The notes beneath the pieces are model-generated. The model was not told the DNA's origin, did not search any database, and saw only the letters and a program-made list of their open reading frames with translations. Shown piece by piece: positions 22,933 through 35,134 of a stretch of DNA of 64,000 bases. Both the position numbers and the translations under genes were made by a program. The stretch covers positions 647,157,465-647,221,464 of the forward strand of contig NC_090439.1 in assembly GCF_031143425.1 (NCBI RefSeq). Direction: 5' to 3'. How positions within the stretch are numbered: the stretch's first letter is position 1; each line of letters opens with the position of its first letter. This DNA is from Pleurodeles waltl (lineage: Eukaryota; Chordata; Amphibia; Caudata; Salamandridae).

Positions 22933-25037
22933 CCATTGATTGAGTTTTTCTCGATGTTTACTGTGAAAGAGTTCCATGCAGATTTGCGAGGAATAGTACA
23001 GGAAAATGTGTGGGATCTGACAGGTAAAGAAGTGGGTTTGATCAAGTGAGTTGGGCCGATTAAGATCACTTTGAAGCCGAATGCAGTGTTTCCGCAGCTT
23101 CCACAGTATAACATGGCACAAGTTGTTCTGATGAAAGTGGCGCAAATAATTGGAGATTTTCTGAAACAAGGAGTTTTGAAAGAAGTGTTGAACAGTCCAT
23201 GTAATTCACCGATAATGGGCTTAAAGAAGCCGTGTGGGAAAGTGCGCATTGTGCAGGATTTGCGAAAAGTGAATGACATGGTGGTCAAGTGTTGTCCTGT
23301 AGAGCCGAACCCAGCAATAATATTGTTTCAGATTCGATGCGGTGCTGAGTGGTTCACAGTGGTTGATTTGTCACAAGCTTTCTTTTCTGTGCCTCTTCAT
23401 GAGGATAGTCAGTTTCTTTTTAGTTTCAAATTCCTAGTCATAGTCTACAGCTGGTTCAGACTTCCTCAAGGGTACAGAGAGTCACTGTCCCTGTTCAATC
23501 AGATTCTGAAAAAGAATCTGGAGTCATTGGAACTACTGTACCAATCGAATCTGGTGCAGTACATTGACGATTTACTGATTGCATCCAAGACAAGGGACGA
23601 GTGTAAGTATATCATTTGGGAAAATCTGGACATAAGGTGTCACCTTTGAAATTGCAGTATTGTCAGAAATCAATGAAATACCTGGGACACCAAATTGAGA
23701 AAGAGTTGAGGAGAATCTCCAGGGAGAGGATTACAGTGATATTGCAGAGAAGTCCACCGACTTCACTGAGAGATGTCAGGATGTTTCTGGGAATGGTAGG
23801 TTATTGTTGTCAGTGGATTCCGAATTTTGCTGAGATTGCTAAACCATTGTAGCAGCTGACACATAAGGAAGTTACAGATCCCATTACCTTAGATCAGGAC
23901 CAGATGAAAACATTTACTGAGTTGAGAGAAAGTTTGTGCAGAGCTCCAGCGTTGGGAATGCCTGATTACACGAAGCCATTCACATTGTTTTGTCATAAAT
24001 GTGATGCTTGTTCCTTATCTGTCTTGACACAGGTCCCTGGAGGTGCTTATCGCCCAGTAGCCTGTTTTTCAGCTACCTTGGACCCAGTAGCAGCAGCTCT
24101 ACCAGGTTGTCTGCGTGCTGTTGCCGCAGTTGGTCAAAGCCCTTCACAATGTGAGGGAGTAGTTATGGGATACCCTCTAACGGTAATGGTCCCTCACTCT
24201 GTAGAGATTTTACTGACAAGGATGAAAACACAGTATTTGACTCATGCCAGATTGACAATGTATGAGATGAGCATTCTAGGTGCTCCAAATGTAACATTGA
24301 ATAGATGTGCAGTGCTGAACCCGGCAACATTACGTCAGAGTGATACTGTTGAGATTGAAAAAGAGGAAGACATTGAGCATGATTGTCTTGAGGTAACTGA
24401 ATTGTGCACAAAACCAAGACCTGATATCAGAGAAAATAACCAAATTGTCTTTGTTGATGGCTCATGCCTCAGTGATAGTACAGGAACATTGAGGGCAGGA
24501 TATGCTGTATGCACAATCACAGGTACATTAGAAGCTTCCTGGCTTTGAGGTGTATATTCTGCACAAGTAGCAGAATTGGTAGCTCTTACTAGAGCGTGCC
24601 ATGTTTCTGCGAGACTGAGAGTCACAATCTATACTGACAGCCAGTATGGATTTGGAATTGGTCACGATTTTGGTCAATTGTGGGTGCAAAGAGGTTTCCT
24701 GACCTCTACTGGTTCACCAGTAAGAAATGACGACAGAATAAAAGAATTGCTGTATGCAATACAGTTACCTGAAGAAACTGCTGTCGTAAAATGCAGTGCA
24801 CATCAAAAGACAAAGGACTACATCTCACTAGGAAAGGGATATGCGGATCAAGTCGCAAGGTTTTGCGCATTGAACAGTATATCATTCAAAGATAAGTGGG
24901 AAATGATGGCTGAAGAAGATAACCCATGGACAAGTTTTGCATTGAAAGTAATCGATACTTTGGAAGAATTAAAAACATTGCAAGATAATGTTGACAAAGA
25001 AGATAAAAGACTCTGGTCCAAATTAAAATGTGTCTAA
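22933..25037 (+). pseudogene. pol: ERV-1 reverse transcriptase and RNase H
   Basis: RT starts in the protease frame after stops at 22930 and 23047. Fingers and palm are clear: NSPCNSPIMGLKKP, VRIVQDLRKVND, AEWFTVVDLSQAFFSVPL, and the polymerase box QYIDDLLIA (codons 23560-23571, both Asp intact). A frameshift near 23620 leads to the connection at 23616-23852 (MFLGMVGYCCQWIPNF), then a stop. RNase H lies in 23904-25037 with VDGS (Asp near 24455), AELVAL (Glu near 24571) and YTDSQYG (Asp near 24634), split by a TGA at 24546. The enzyme would copy viral RNA to DNA, but it is not intact. Confidence 0.9.
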
Positions 25038-25073
25038 CGTTCTAATGAGATTTGGGTTTCCGAGGATGGTCAG

Positions 25074-26432
25074 ATGGTCCAGCCCAATAGTTTATTGTCA
25101 CAAATGGCCCGTTACTACCATGGCCAGGCACATATTGGGAGAGATGCAATGGTTCGATTGTTCAAGATCGATTGGTTCAGTCCCAAGTTTGGGCAAGCAG
25201 CAGAGGCAGTATGTCATTGCTGTATAATTTGTCAGCAGCTAAACGTGGGAAAAGGGACAGTGGTGAACTTGAGCCACATTGGAAGAGCAGGAGGTCCATT
25301 CAGCAGAATGCAGCTGGATTTCATTTCAATGCCTGCGTTTGGAGGTTTGAAGTTTGTGTTGGTGATTGTAAGTGTTTTTAGTCACTGGATTGAAGCATAC
25401 CCTACAAGAAGGAATGACAGTCTCACAGTAGCAAAGTTGTTACTTAGGGAGTTGATACCACATTTTGGGTTTACAATCTCTTTAGAATCAAATAAGGGAA
25501 CTCACTTCAATAACAAAGTGATTAAACTCTTATGTGCAGCACTAAACATTGAGCAAAAGTTGCATTGTAGTTACCGGCCTGAAGCATCAGGACTAGTGGA
25601 ACAGATGAATGGTACCTTGAAATCAAGAATTGCAAAGATGTATGCAGCTACGGATCTGAAATGGCCAGATGCATTGCCTTTGGTGTTGATGTCGATGAGA
25701 AATACACCTGACAGGAAGCCAGGGTTGTCGCCCCATGACATCCTCATGGGCAGAGCAATGAGATTGCCAGCAGTTCCAGCCAATGCACTTGGAAACATTA
25801 CAGATGATATAGTGTTGGACTACTGCAAGGATCTGGCTGATGTGGTTCGCTCTTTCTCTCAGCAGGTGCAGGCCACCACCCTGCCACCCATCCACGATCC
25901 AAGGCACAATCTGAGAGCTGGTGAATGGATCGTTGTCCGAAAGCATGTTCGCAAGACGTGTCTGGAGCTGCGTTGGATAGGTCCTTATCAGGTGATCCTA
26001 ACAACTACAACAGCTGTGAAGTGTGCAGGACTCCCGAACTGGATACACGCGAGTCACACAAAGAAAGTGGTATGCCCACAGGCTCATGAAGAAGCGTTGT
26101 TGAGAGCACCAACAACAGCAAAACAGGTTGCCACAACTGAACCAGAAAAGGAGTCAAGAGAGCCTGAAGTTGAACCAGAGCTGGTGGGAGATGGTTCTAT
26201 TACCCCTATAAGAGACAAGAGTGAAGAATTAGAGGAGGGTGCGGAAGATCTATCTCAACGGATACAGCAGGAGAGCCAAGCTCAGCAGAGGTTCTCCAAG
26301 AATCAGATGGTGCTGAAAAGCAGACAGAGCAAGTGCCAGACCAAGAGGGGGAAAGAGCTGAGACGGACCAAAGTCAAGGTGATTCGACTCCTCCTGAGCC
26401 CGCTGCAGGTCCATCAAGTGAAAACACCATAG
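25074..26432 (+). pseudogene. pol: ERV-1 integrase with altered catalytic Asp
   Basis: One open frame of 452 codons holds all three integrase parts. The zinc domain has YYHGQAHIGRDAM and CHCCIICQQ. The catalytic core has Asp in MQLDFISMP (near 25317) and Glu in SGLVEQMNGTLK (near 25598). Its second Asp position reads ESNKGTHF, with Asn where an Asp is expected. The C-terminal GPY-type module (WIGPYQVILTTTTAVKC, about 25974-26024) is followed by a long acidic, Gln-rich tail (26090-26432). The first codons may overlap the RNase H end in another frame. Confidence 0.88.
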
Positions 26433-26530
26433 AAAAAGAGAAGAAGAGTCCAATCTGAAGAAGAATACTGACAGAAGGATAGAGAAAAGGAGATAATTGG
26501 TCTTAATCGCAAATAGGGAAGAGAAAAGAA

Positions 26531-26755
26531 TTGGTCATAAATGAGACAATAGAGGAAGAAGTAGATACCACAAGAAAAGAAGAATTGAGTGAAGGAGAAC
26601 TAAGTGGTGATCGAAGGTGGAAAAGAAAGAGAATAGCAAGTCGACGTTACGCAGGTCCTGAATGGGCGTATGCAATTACTAATGAATGGCAACACAAGTT
26701 TAGGTCATTTTGTTTTGATAGAGAGGTTCCGAGTCAGTACTTTGATGTAACCTGA
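26531..26755 (+). CDS. small basic ORF between pol and env (unknown)
   Basis: This frame codes for 74 residues: an acidic first third (ETIEEEVDTTRKEELSEGE) then an arginine-rich patch (DRRWKRKRIASRRY) and an aromatic end (PEWAYAITNEW). I recognise no family. The patch resembles a nuclear or RNA-binding signal. ERV-2 has an open, basic stretch in the same place. It may be the displaced end of the integrase frame or an accessory gene. Confidence 0.4.
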   Translation: MVINETIEEEVDTTRKEELSEGELSGDRRWKRKRIASRRYAGPEWAYAITNEWQHKFRSFCFDREVPSQYFDVT

Positions 26756-27006
26756 AGGGAAATAAGAAGCTGATTTGTTGAACTAATCTGAAAAACCTTA
26801 AAGAGACTGCTGAAAATAAACTGGAAGAGACATTGATAACCTGATTTGACATAAAACCAGATGTGACAAGCTGCTAATCGATTTTGACAAAGGAAAAGGG
26901 GTCCTGGATGTGAAACCGAACTGTGAGAGAACAATTTTTCCTTATTTTTGATTTTTTACTGCACTTTATAAAAGAGTTACTTCTGCTTTCTGATTCTTTA
27001 CAGATC

Positions 27007-28014
27007 ATGGATGAGTTAAATAATCAAGGTAGAAATGCTAGACGCTGTAGATATATGAGTGTTGGTTTGGCAATTATATGTGGAATCTTGTTTATAGTGG
27101 TGATTGTGGGGATGTCTGTTCTTGATGTGAAGGGAGCCACTCATACTTCTGCTCCTGAAACTACTACACTAACAGCTTTGGAGCAGTTTAAGTTAGGTGA
27201 GAAGTACTTGCATGACTATACTAATGCTGAAGGAGAGCTCTCTTCTAATGTCTTCTATCGCTTGTTGAGTGAGTATGTTGAAACGATGGATGCAAGGGAT
27301 TGTCTAGTGTGTACGCAAATTCCTTCGTCAGTAGAAGAAGGAGTTACATATCACCTTTAACCTACGGAATAACCAGTAGCTTGCTACTAGCAAGGTTCTA
27401 TAATCCAGAGTACATACAGTATTTTTATTCTAACTATGATGTTGTGTTTTCGTTTGTTCCTATAATTAGGTATATGAGTAGAGTAGCTAAAGAGCATGAT
27501 ATAGTATTAGTTAGAGGATTCTTTGAGCCAACACTCACATTTGGAACCGCATACGTGCATAAGAACAACCTTACGTGTTTGCTTACACCTTTAGAAAAAA
27601 GCTTCATAGGGTATACTGATGATACAAGAAAGGCATTAGAAGAAAAATTAGAGAAAAGGACTTACAGGAGTGATTATGCTTACACTGCAATTAAAACGCA
27701 AGGAAAATTAGCATTAGTTGCATTACATGTAGGGAAGCTTTGTACATACAGGCCAAAATCATGCACTGACACTTTATTTGTGGGGAACGAGTGAATGTAG
27801 GCCTGTGTTTCTGTTTCAGAGTAAGTGGACTTTTATGCTGAATGGTCAGGGCCCTGTGATTCCTGGGATTTATTATATTTGTGGACTAAATACTTATTAC
27901 CGTCTTCCAAGAGGATGGTATGGGACATGTTGTTTGGGGATAGTTTTCCCAAAGATTTATCAGATAGATGACTTAAAGAAGTTTCCAAAATTGACTGAAT
28001 TACATCATAAGTGA
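27007..28014 (+). pseudogene. env: ERV-1 env surface subunit, three frames
   Basis: The likely start ATG at 27007 gives a charged head (MDELNNQGRNARRCRYM) and a hydrophobic leader (GLAIICGILFIVVIVG). The reading then continues to a stop at 27360 and goes on in two further frames (27300-27794 and 27778-28014). A DCLVCTQIP block just before the first break carries a C-x-x-C motif, seen in surface subunits of this class. Further paired Cys occur near 27920-27940. Surface subunits bind the host receptor. The frame changes and stops leave no complete product. Confidence 0.8.
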
Positions 28015-28631
28015 CAGTAGAGGGAAAACTCTTCTGCAGTTGTGGGAGATATCTTTGGTGCGGTGATTCCTTCAGTGGGAGTCATCCTGAATTCAATCAA
28101 GATACGGAAGTTGTCTACTATTGTGGATAACATGCTGACAAACTGTACAGGGGTAATACTCCTTATAGATACTGAATTAGCCGCGGATAGAGCTATGATG
28201 CTTCAAAATAGGCTTGCTTTAGACATTCTTTTAGCGAAAGACGGCAGAGTTTGTAAGATGATTAATTCTAGACATTGTTGCTCATATATTCCGAATAATG
28301 ATAGGGCGATAAGAGACTTACTCACAAACCTGACTAACTCAAGTAAGGACTTGAAAGAATTGAAAGAACCAGGTGTTTGGGAAAAGGTTGGAAAAGGATT
28401 TGCTTCAGTGGGAAATTGGCTTAGTCAAATTTGGAATGGGGTATTATTAAAAATCAAATAGGGAATATTGTGATTGCTTGTATATTAGGAATATGGGGCT
28501 CATGTACATTGTGTCAAAAGATAAAATTGAGACGATCTAAAAATAATCAGAGGAGGGAAGATCGAAATAGGGAAAGAATCTATAGAGAAGATTTGAGAAG
28601 AAGACAAAATACAGATGAGACAGAATTATGA
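28015..28631 (+). pseudogene. env: ERV-1 env transmembrane subunit
   Basis: Two stops (near 28012 and 28018) interrupt the region where the two subunits would be cleaved. A hydrophobic, Gly-rich stretch follows (GDIFGAVIPSVGVI). Next come a heptad-like helix (LQNRLALDILLAK) and the cysteine cluster CKMINSRHCC. This has seven residues between the first Cys and the Cys pair, where the class usually has six. The anchor (GNIVIACILGIWGSCTL) and a highly basic tail lie in a second frame (28431-28631). This subunit drives membrane fusion in living relatives, and this copy is broken. Confidence 0.82.
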
Positions 28632-28675
28632 AAAGAATGGTGGTGAAGAAAAGTGTGATGACATATTTAGTCATC

Positions 28676-28685
28676 AGAGGAGGGA
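28676..28685 (+). promoter_or_regulatory. ERV-1 polypurine tract
   Basis: AGAGGAGGGA lies four bases before the TG that starts the 3' LTR, the usual plus-strand primer position. Confidence 0.65.
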
Positions 28686-28689
28686 TTGC

Positions 28690-30047
28690 TGACGCAGATA
28701 TGCTAATTAGAAATTATTAATGAATGTTTATGTGTTTTGAGTAATAAGAAGTTGTTAGAAAAATTAAATGTAGAAAAATGAATGTGCACGTTTGAAAATG
28801 TGCCCCCGGAGAGTGACAGCCAACTTATACGAACTTGTACTAAAATGATAAAAAATGTGTGAAATAATGAAAAAGAGTAATAATAATGTAGTAATATGTC
28901 ATACTGGGATGTATAACGTGTGTTTTGCATTATATTGTAGAAGCTAACTTAGCCAAAGTTGTGGCCTAGTTTTGCCAGGCCTCATGCAGAAGCTGAATCA
29001 CTAGCACTACAGAGAAGCTGGTGCGTTGAACTGACCATGAACCGCGTATGTTAATAAAATCTGCTTAGCTAGAATTTTCTGCACTGTACCAACGGACAGG
29101 AGATAATGGAACTAAACCTGTAACAATTCTGGTGTAAGACAGACTCGATGTACTTTCGCAGGACTTGAACAATAGAAGCACTGACAGGATAAGTAGATGC
29201 AACATTTTCGATACCTGATGAGCCGGATGATGAGGACATCGTACAGTGAACCAATCAACGAACTGAGAACAGCGTAATATTAGAATTCAAAGATTTGTGA
29301 ACTTAAGGTTATTGGTTAGGGTAATAACTGGTGATTGACTGACCAATTAGGAATTAGGGGGATGGACTGGAAAACCTTAATAAAAAGTCATGACAGAGGG
29401 CTAAAGCTTCAGATGAGAGAGAGATGTGAGGGCTGAAATGCTGATGTCGGAAGAAGCGATTCAAGATTCTGTCATTGGGCTCATGCTCTTGAGAGCCTAA
29501 TGAGTTGCTGATCGATTGATGACCTGAAGATGAAGACTGACTTTGTTGCTGATCCATTCAGTGGATAGGTAGCTATGACAATGTGACTGTTAACTTTTTG
29601 TGCCTTTCTTTCTAGGTACCAACTGCAATGTTTGATTACGTTTTTCTTTTAGCTAGATGCTTTCTAAATTCATGTTCTAAATTGTTTTCGCATGAAGTCC
29701 CATATGCAAATGCTAATCTGGGTTATTTAAGGTTCCTTTAGGTGACGTTGACATTGAAAAATGATTGTCGAAACTCATTGCTGAGCTCTGCTATTAATGC
29801 CGATATATTCATCTTTGTTAGCTGATGCTGAAGCATAACAGCATATGTTTTCTCAAGTTCTGATTAGATTATGTTATTGGTGGTCATTAATGAACTAATT
29901 CTGAGCTGATCGAATAAAGTTTGAATTAATCAATGGACAAGTATTGTAACTATTAGGGAAATAAAATTGATTAAACATATAATTGAGTTGTGGTTATTCA
30001 TGAAATGTTGACGTTATCGATTGATGATTAGTGTTTTGCTTATTGAT
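28690..30047 (+). repeat. ERV-1 3' LTR, left part
   Basis: It matches the 5' LTR from its first base (TGACGCAGATATGC) with a few substitutions and small insertions, for example near 29486 and 29541. The match stops at the L1 target duplication TTGCTTATTGAT (30036-30047). Confidence 0.92.
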
Positions 30048-30059
30048 AATTTCTTTATT

Positions 30060-30701
30060 TTATTTTTTATAAAGAATTTTTTTATTGATTTTGCAGAAAA
30101 GTGAAAAACAATGATACATGTATATAACTTGGTGCCAACGAGACCATACCATGTGAAAGAAGTCGGCCTCCGGGTTCCTACATCGAGGGCAGTCAGCTGT
30201 GGGCCGAAGGCCCGCTCTGTGCAATTTGGTGGGTGTAAGGTATGCGGTGTGAAGGTAGAGGGTCTGTATCAGTCGGAAGCGTGTAGCCATTGTTAGAGAT
30301 CGTGGGGCCATCAGTGCCTCGGTCCAGTCCTCCTCCTCCATGGGGCCCACCCATTCCTCCCATCTCTGACGGAGTCCCTCTAGGGGACCGGCAGTGTTGC
30401 CGACCAGAGTACGGTAAATCTGGGATACACCTCCTCTGCCCAGGCCCCCCATCAGGACCTTCGCTTCCATAGGGCTATACTCAGGTATTATATCCCCTGC
30501 CCGGGCGTGTACCAGTAGGGCATGGCGAAGTTGAAGATATTTGTGAAACTGTGTCCTATTTAATGAGAAGAGTGTCTGGAGTTCCTCAAAGGACCGCATG
30601 GATGACCCCCCCACACATCGCCCAGAGTGGAGATGCCTATATTGTCCCACCCCCAGAATCCCTCCAGGCCAGCCACCTCTGTCAGGAGCTTCCTGTGTCA
30701 T
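30060..30701 (-). pseudogene. L1 ORF2 C-terminal end
   Basis: The frame encodes the last part of ORF2p: TRFRLIQTLYLHTAYLTPTK and then a Cys/His knuckle, CPRCRNPEADFFHMVW, typical of the L1 clade. The end of the frame runs into the A-rich tail. A break separates it from the RT part upstream (30796-31527). Confidence 0.85.
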
Positions 30702-30795
30702 AGCGGGTTTGTCGGGTAAGGCGCCCCCACCATCCCGATGCTTTCTGGGCTGCCTGCCATCCCAGCAATATCACTCTGGTCACATCTGGGATGTC

Positions 30796-32728
30796 TCAGG
30801 AGATCGGACCACCATATAGGGCTTCAAAGACTCGTGGGTAGCTTAGAGACTGGAGTTCCAATCGGAATGCCAGGTCCGTCCATCCACCTCCCAACCAGTC
30901 ATTGACCACAAGCAGGTGCATCGCAAGGTGATAGTAATAAATATTGGACATACCTAGCCCCCCTTCATAAACATCTCTTTGCCAGGTTTTGAGTGCTAGT
31001 CTGGGGTGGGTGCCATTCCATAAGAACTGGTGTGCCATCATGTCCATCTCCCTGAACCATCTCATGGGGATGGGGTGCGGGAAGTTTTGCATTAAGTAGA
31101 GGAGTCTGGGAAGGATCATCATTTTATAGAGTGCTATTCTTCCAAGCAAGTTGAGGGGGAGGGTCCTCCAACGCTGGAGGTCATTCTTAATCCTTCTAGT
31201 AAGAGGTGTAACGTTAAGTTCCCATGTCAGCTCCAGGAGCAGTGAGACTTGTACTCCCAGATATTTAAAACTGTTTCTTCGAATTGGGATATTTTGCTGC
31301 CAGTCAAAGCAGTCCCTGGAGTGGTGTAGAGGGACCAACAGGGATTTACTAGGGTTTAGGGTCAGCCCTGAGGCCTCTGAAAAGAGGCCCAGGATTTGTA
31401 AAATGCGAGGACCGCTTTTGGCCGGATTAGAGATATATAGGAGGACATAGTCCGCATACAGTGCCACACGGTCCACGGGGCCAGCGGGCCAGGACCAACC
31501 ATCAATCAGGGGATCTTCACGTAGCAACTTTGCCAGGGGCTCTATTGTGAGTGCAAAGAGCAGGGGGGATAGCGGGCACCCCTATCGGGTGCCACGGCCA
31601 ATGGGGAATGGGTCGGAGACCATTCCATTCACTTGGACCCGGGCGGTCGGGTTAGAATAGAGTAATCTCACCAGGCCTCGGAATTTGGGCCCAAGGCCAT
31701 TTCTTTGCAGGACGTGGTCGAGGTAGGACCAGTCTACTGTATCAAAGGCTTTTTCAAAGTCAAGTAGGAGTAACGGCAAAGGAGACCGAGACAGGGTCTT
31801 GCGGTGTGCCAAGGCCAGGTGTAGCCGTCTAAGCAGTGTCTGGTGCTACGCGAGGGCATGAAGCTGCATTGATCGGGGTGTATTAACAAGGGCATAACAT
31901 CTCTAAGCCTGGAGGCGAGAATTGAGGACAGTACTTTTATCTCAGTGTTTAGAAGCGAAATGGGCCGGTACGCTGAGCAACGTCTCGCCGGGGGTTGGGT
32001 CTTAGGGATCACTACAATTGTGGCCTGGTCGATTCCAGAGGGAAAACAGCCTTGCCTCTCTACTTCCTCATACATACTGAGTAGGTGGGGACCCAATATA
32101 TCACCACATCGACTGTATAACTCTGCAGGGAATCCATCAGGCCCTGGGGTCTTACCCGACGCCAGGTTGGCAATTGCTTCAGTGATTTCCGTGAGGCTGA
32201 TAGTCTCGTCCAGGCTATCTCTTATCGCTTGGGAGACCCTGGGGAGAGTGATGTCGTTCAGAAGGGGGGACTCCCTTTCTGCAGGGGGCCGAGGGTGCTC
32301 CGCGTATAGACGTGCATAGTAGGAGGCAAAGCTCTGTGCAATCTCAATAGGTGTCTTAGAGAGAACACTGAGTCCTCCATAATTTCGGGTATGACTCTAT
32401 TTGCCAGTGGGCGGGTGGCCAGCCAGTGCAAAAGTTTCCCGTTCTTTTCCCCCCAGCCATATACTCGGGCTGCTGATGCTCTCCAAATATGCTTTGCTGA
32501 GTCTTACACTAGGTGTTTGATTTCGTCTCTGACAATGGTGAGCTGCCTCAAGCTAGAGGCTGATATGGAGGTCAATTGCTGGCGCTCCAGGTGTAACGCT
32601 CTAGCCTCCAGCTCTGAGACTCGCAGATTACGAGCACGTTCGCACGAGCGACGGAGGTATTTGACGTGTCCTCTAAGGGTAGCTTTACATGCGGCCCACA
32701 CTATGCCTGGAGACTGAACCGATCCCAA
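30796..32728 (-). pseudogene. L1 ORF2 reverse transcriptase
   Basis: Read on the minus strand, the linker is at 32728-32504. The RT fingers (CSAYRPISLLNTEIKVLSSI) are in 32096-31734 and the palm (LDFEKAFDTVDWSYL) in 31812-31582. A stop at 31582-31584 then precedes GCPLSPLLF. The polymerase box reads YADYVLLY, so the second Asp of YADD is Tyr. The thumb follows in 31527-30796 (FKYLGVQV). RT copies the LINE RNA at the nick in target DNA. At least four frame breaks are present. Confidence 0.9.
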
Positions 32729-32785
32729 GTTCTGTTCAAAGTATCGAACAAGATGATCTCTAACTTCAAGAGTGTAGTCGTTATC

Positions 32786-33616
32786 TCAAAGAAACCAAGC
32801 ATTCAGACGCCACACCGGGCGTCTGGTGGGGTCCGCACCACCCAGCCGGATCCGCACTGGTGCGTGGTCTGAGACTCCACGCAGCAGTATCTTTGCCCCA
32901 GTAACGTTAACAATGTCTAGGGCGGGCATAAACACCAGGTCTATTCTGGAATGCGTCTGGTGGGCGGCTGATGTGTGTGTGTATTGACGTTCCCTGGGGT
33001 GCCAGGTTCTCCAGGCTTCGCACAAACCAAGACTCTCCGCCCAATCATTGAGGAGCGAAGCACGGGTGGATCTGCTAATGGTAACACCACTGGAAACGTC
33101 CAATCTACGGTCGAGAACAGCGTTAAAGTCCCCTCCTATTAGCGTGGTTCCCTGAGAGAGTCCCATCACCACCTGACTGAGTGCACGCAGGAAGGCATCA
33201 AGTCTGGTTGGGGGAGCATATGCACATATAAGATTGAAAGGTAAACAGTGGAGCGACCCGGTGACTACTACAAATCTGCCCTGCGGGTCGGTGTGTGTGG
33301 CTGTAACCACTATGGGTAGCGAACGGTGGAGTAGAATGGCCACCCCTCTAGAGCCCCTGGAGAAGCCCGCGTGGAAGACCCTATCATATCCACCTCGTGC
33401 TAACATGGGGCACCTAGACCCAAGGAGATGGGTTTCTTGTAGTAGGACCACCGAGGGGGAGTACCTGCGGAGAGTACTAAATACTGCGGACCTCTTGATC
33501 TTATCTAACCGACCGTTCACATTCCAGGAGATGACCTGTGTCAGTGAGGGCCAGGCGTGGGCTGCGCAGACATCATGGATTGTCGAGTATCTGTCAATAG
33601 GTGTAGGGACGACCAT
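32786..33616 (-). pseudogene. L1 ORF2 endonuclease domain, intact in itself
   Basis: One frame of 276 codons covers the whole apurinic-like endonuclease: VISWNVNG (Asn), LLQETHL (Glu), ICAYAPP (Tyr), LIGGDFNAV (Asp and Asn), SRIDLVF and GVSDHAPV (Asp-His). All expected metal and catalytic residues are present. It nicks genomic DNA to start insertion. The frame ends at a stop before the RT, so no full ORF2p can be made. The plus-strand ORF at 33234-33620 is a shadow. Confidence 0.92.
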
Positions 33617-34122
33617 TTAAACTTAACAGTAAAATGCTAAAACAATAAAGGAAACTTATTAAAACACTTCTATATGCACCCATTTCAAACTTCCCACCCG
33701 TCAACCGCCCCCCACCCCATACTTCTACCCAGGAAGCATCTGTCGCCCAATTACCCAACCAAAGCAACACAGTCAGAGGGACTTTCGTTGGAGTGGAGTG
33801 ATGGACCCCTCCATTCAAGCGGATCATCTGCAATCAACAGTCAGAATTCAAGCCATGTGTGACCAGCAACCAAGAGACGATGAGCTGCGGATTAGGCTTC
33901 TCCCCTGAGCCGCGGAAAGGAACACCCGGCAACGTCGGCCAGTCTCTGTGCCTCCCAATATGGACCGAATATCTTATGTCAGCCGAGCGCCGGGGACAGG
34001 CTCAGACGGTGTCATCTGTGGTCCGTGTCTTGAACTTACGTGGTCCCAGCGGGAACCTCTTCCATCTGCAAATTGGGGTCGCGAACCCCCCCTCCGTCCA
34101 AGGGGTTGTCAGAGCCTCCCGG

Positions 34123-35077
34123 TCACCCCCGCCGAGACCTTGAATGTCCTGGCTCCTCTGAGGTCTCGTCAGAAGGGGGGTCCTCCTCCGGGAGATCCCC
34201 CAAAGGTCCAAGGGGTCCCCTCAGAGCTCCAGCGCCCCCCTCGGTCAGCCAATTCCAGGCTTCCTCGGGGGACTCAAAGAAGTGTGCCTTTCCTGCCATA
34301 AGGACTTTGAGTTGTGCCGGGAAGATGAGCATGTATGAGAGCTGCATCGCTCTAAGTTTTTGCTTAACCTGTTCATATGTTCGGCGACGGGTTTGGACTT
34401 CTTGTGTATAGTCTGGGAATAATAAGATCTTGTGGTTCTCCCAGTGAAGGTTTTCAGAGCGCCTGGACTCCCTAAGGACATTGTCTCGGTCCTTAAAGTT
34501 GAGAAAGCGTGCAATCATCGGTCGTCTTGGGCCACGCGGGGAGGGCGAGGGCCCTGTGGGAACGTTCAATTGCAAACCAGGGTGATACAATCTAGTCTGG
34601 CATCCAGGCCTTGATCCAGCGCTCCAGGAAGTCGGAGGCCTTGTCTCCTTCTGCTCTGTCCAGGAATCCAATGAAGTGCAAGTTGTTACATCTTGAGCAA
34701 TTTTCTGCGTCTTCAGCGCGACGGTGCAACTCCCCGGTTCGAGTCTGTAGTTGGGCCACTTTGGCTCTGAGGTCAGCCAGTTCATCTTCGGTCTGGGAGA
34801 CCCGACCCTCCACCTCAGTGATTCGGCCCACTGCATTTCTAAGGTCCTGCCTAATGAGGCCCATATCTTCTCGCACCTCACCGATTCTGGTCTCCACAGC
34901 CGACTGTGAGGATTGAATTGCCTGGAGGATAGCACTCACTACGTCTAGCGCTGGGGCCCCTGATACCACGTCTCCCTCTCCACGTGGTCCCGTCGGCGTA
35001 GTGAACTGGTCGATCTTCTGTTGGGAGGCCGGAGGGTGTTTAGTCGCTCTGTCCTTCCCCATCTTGTCCCAGAGGGC
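34123..35077 (-). pseudogene. L1 ORF1 (RNA-binding protein), one frameshift
   Basis: The start is likely the Met of MGKDRATKHPP (near 35077). A coiled coil follows (TRIGEVREDMGLIRQDLRN ... DELADLRAKVAQLQTRTGEL), then the RRM-like part (NNLHFIGFLDRAEGD). The reading moves to another frame near 34600 and goes on to the C-terminal domain with FLNFKDRDNVLRESRR and LMAGKAHFFESPEEAWNWL. ORF1p trimers coat LINE RNA and act as chaperones. The frameshift inactivates this copy. Confidence 0.88.
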
Positions 35078-35134
35078 CAGGCCGGATCTGAGATATGTCC
35101 TGTGGTAAGTACTTTCGGTCTCCAGCCACCTCAA

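Noticed and set aside
34040..34411. Plus-strand ORFs opposite L1 ORF1
   Set aside because: They are shadows of ORF1, whose coiled coil and C-terminal domain are clear on the minus strand.
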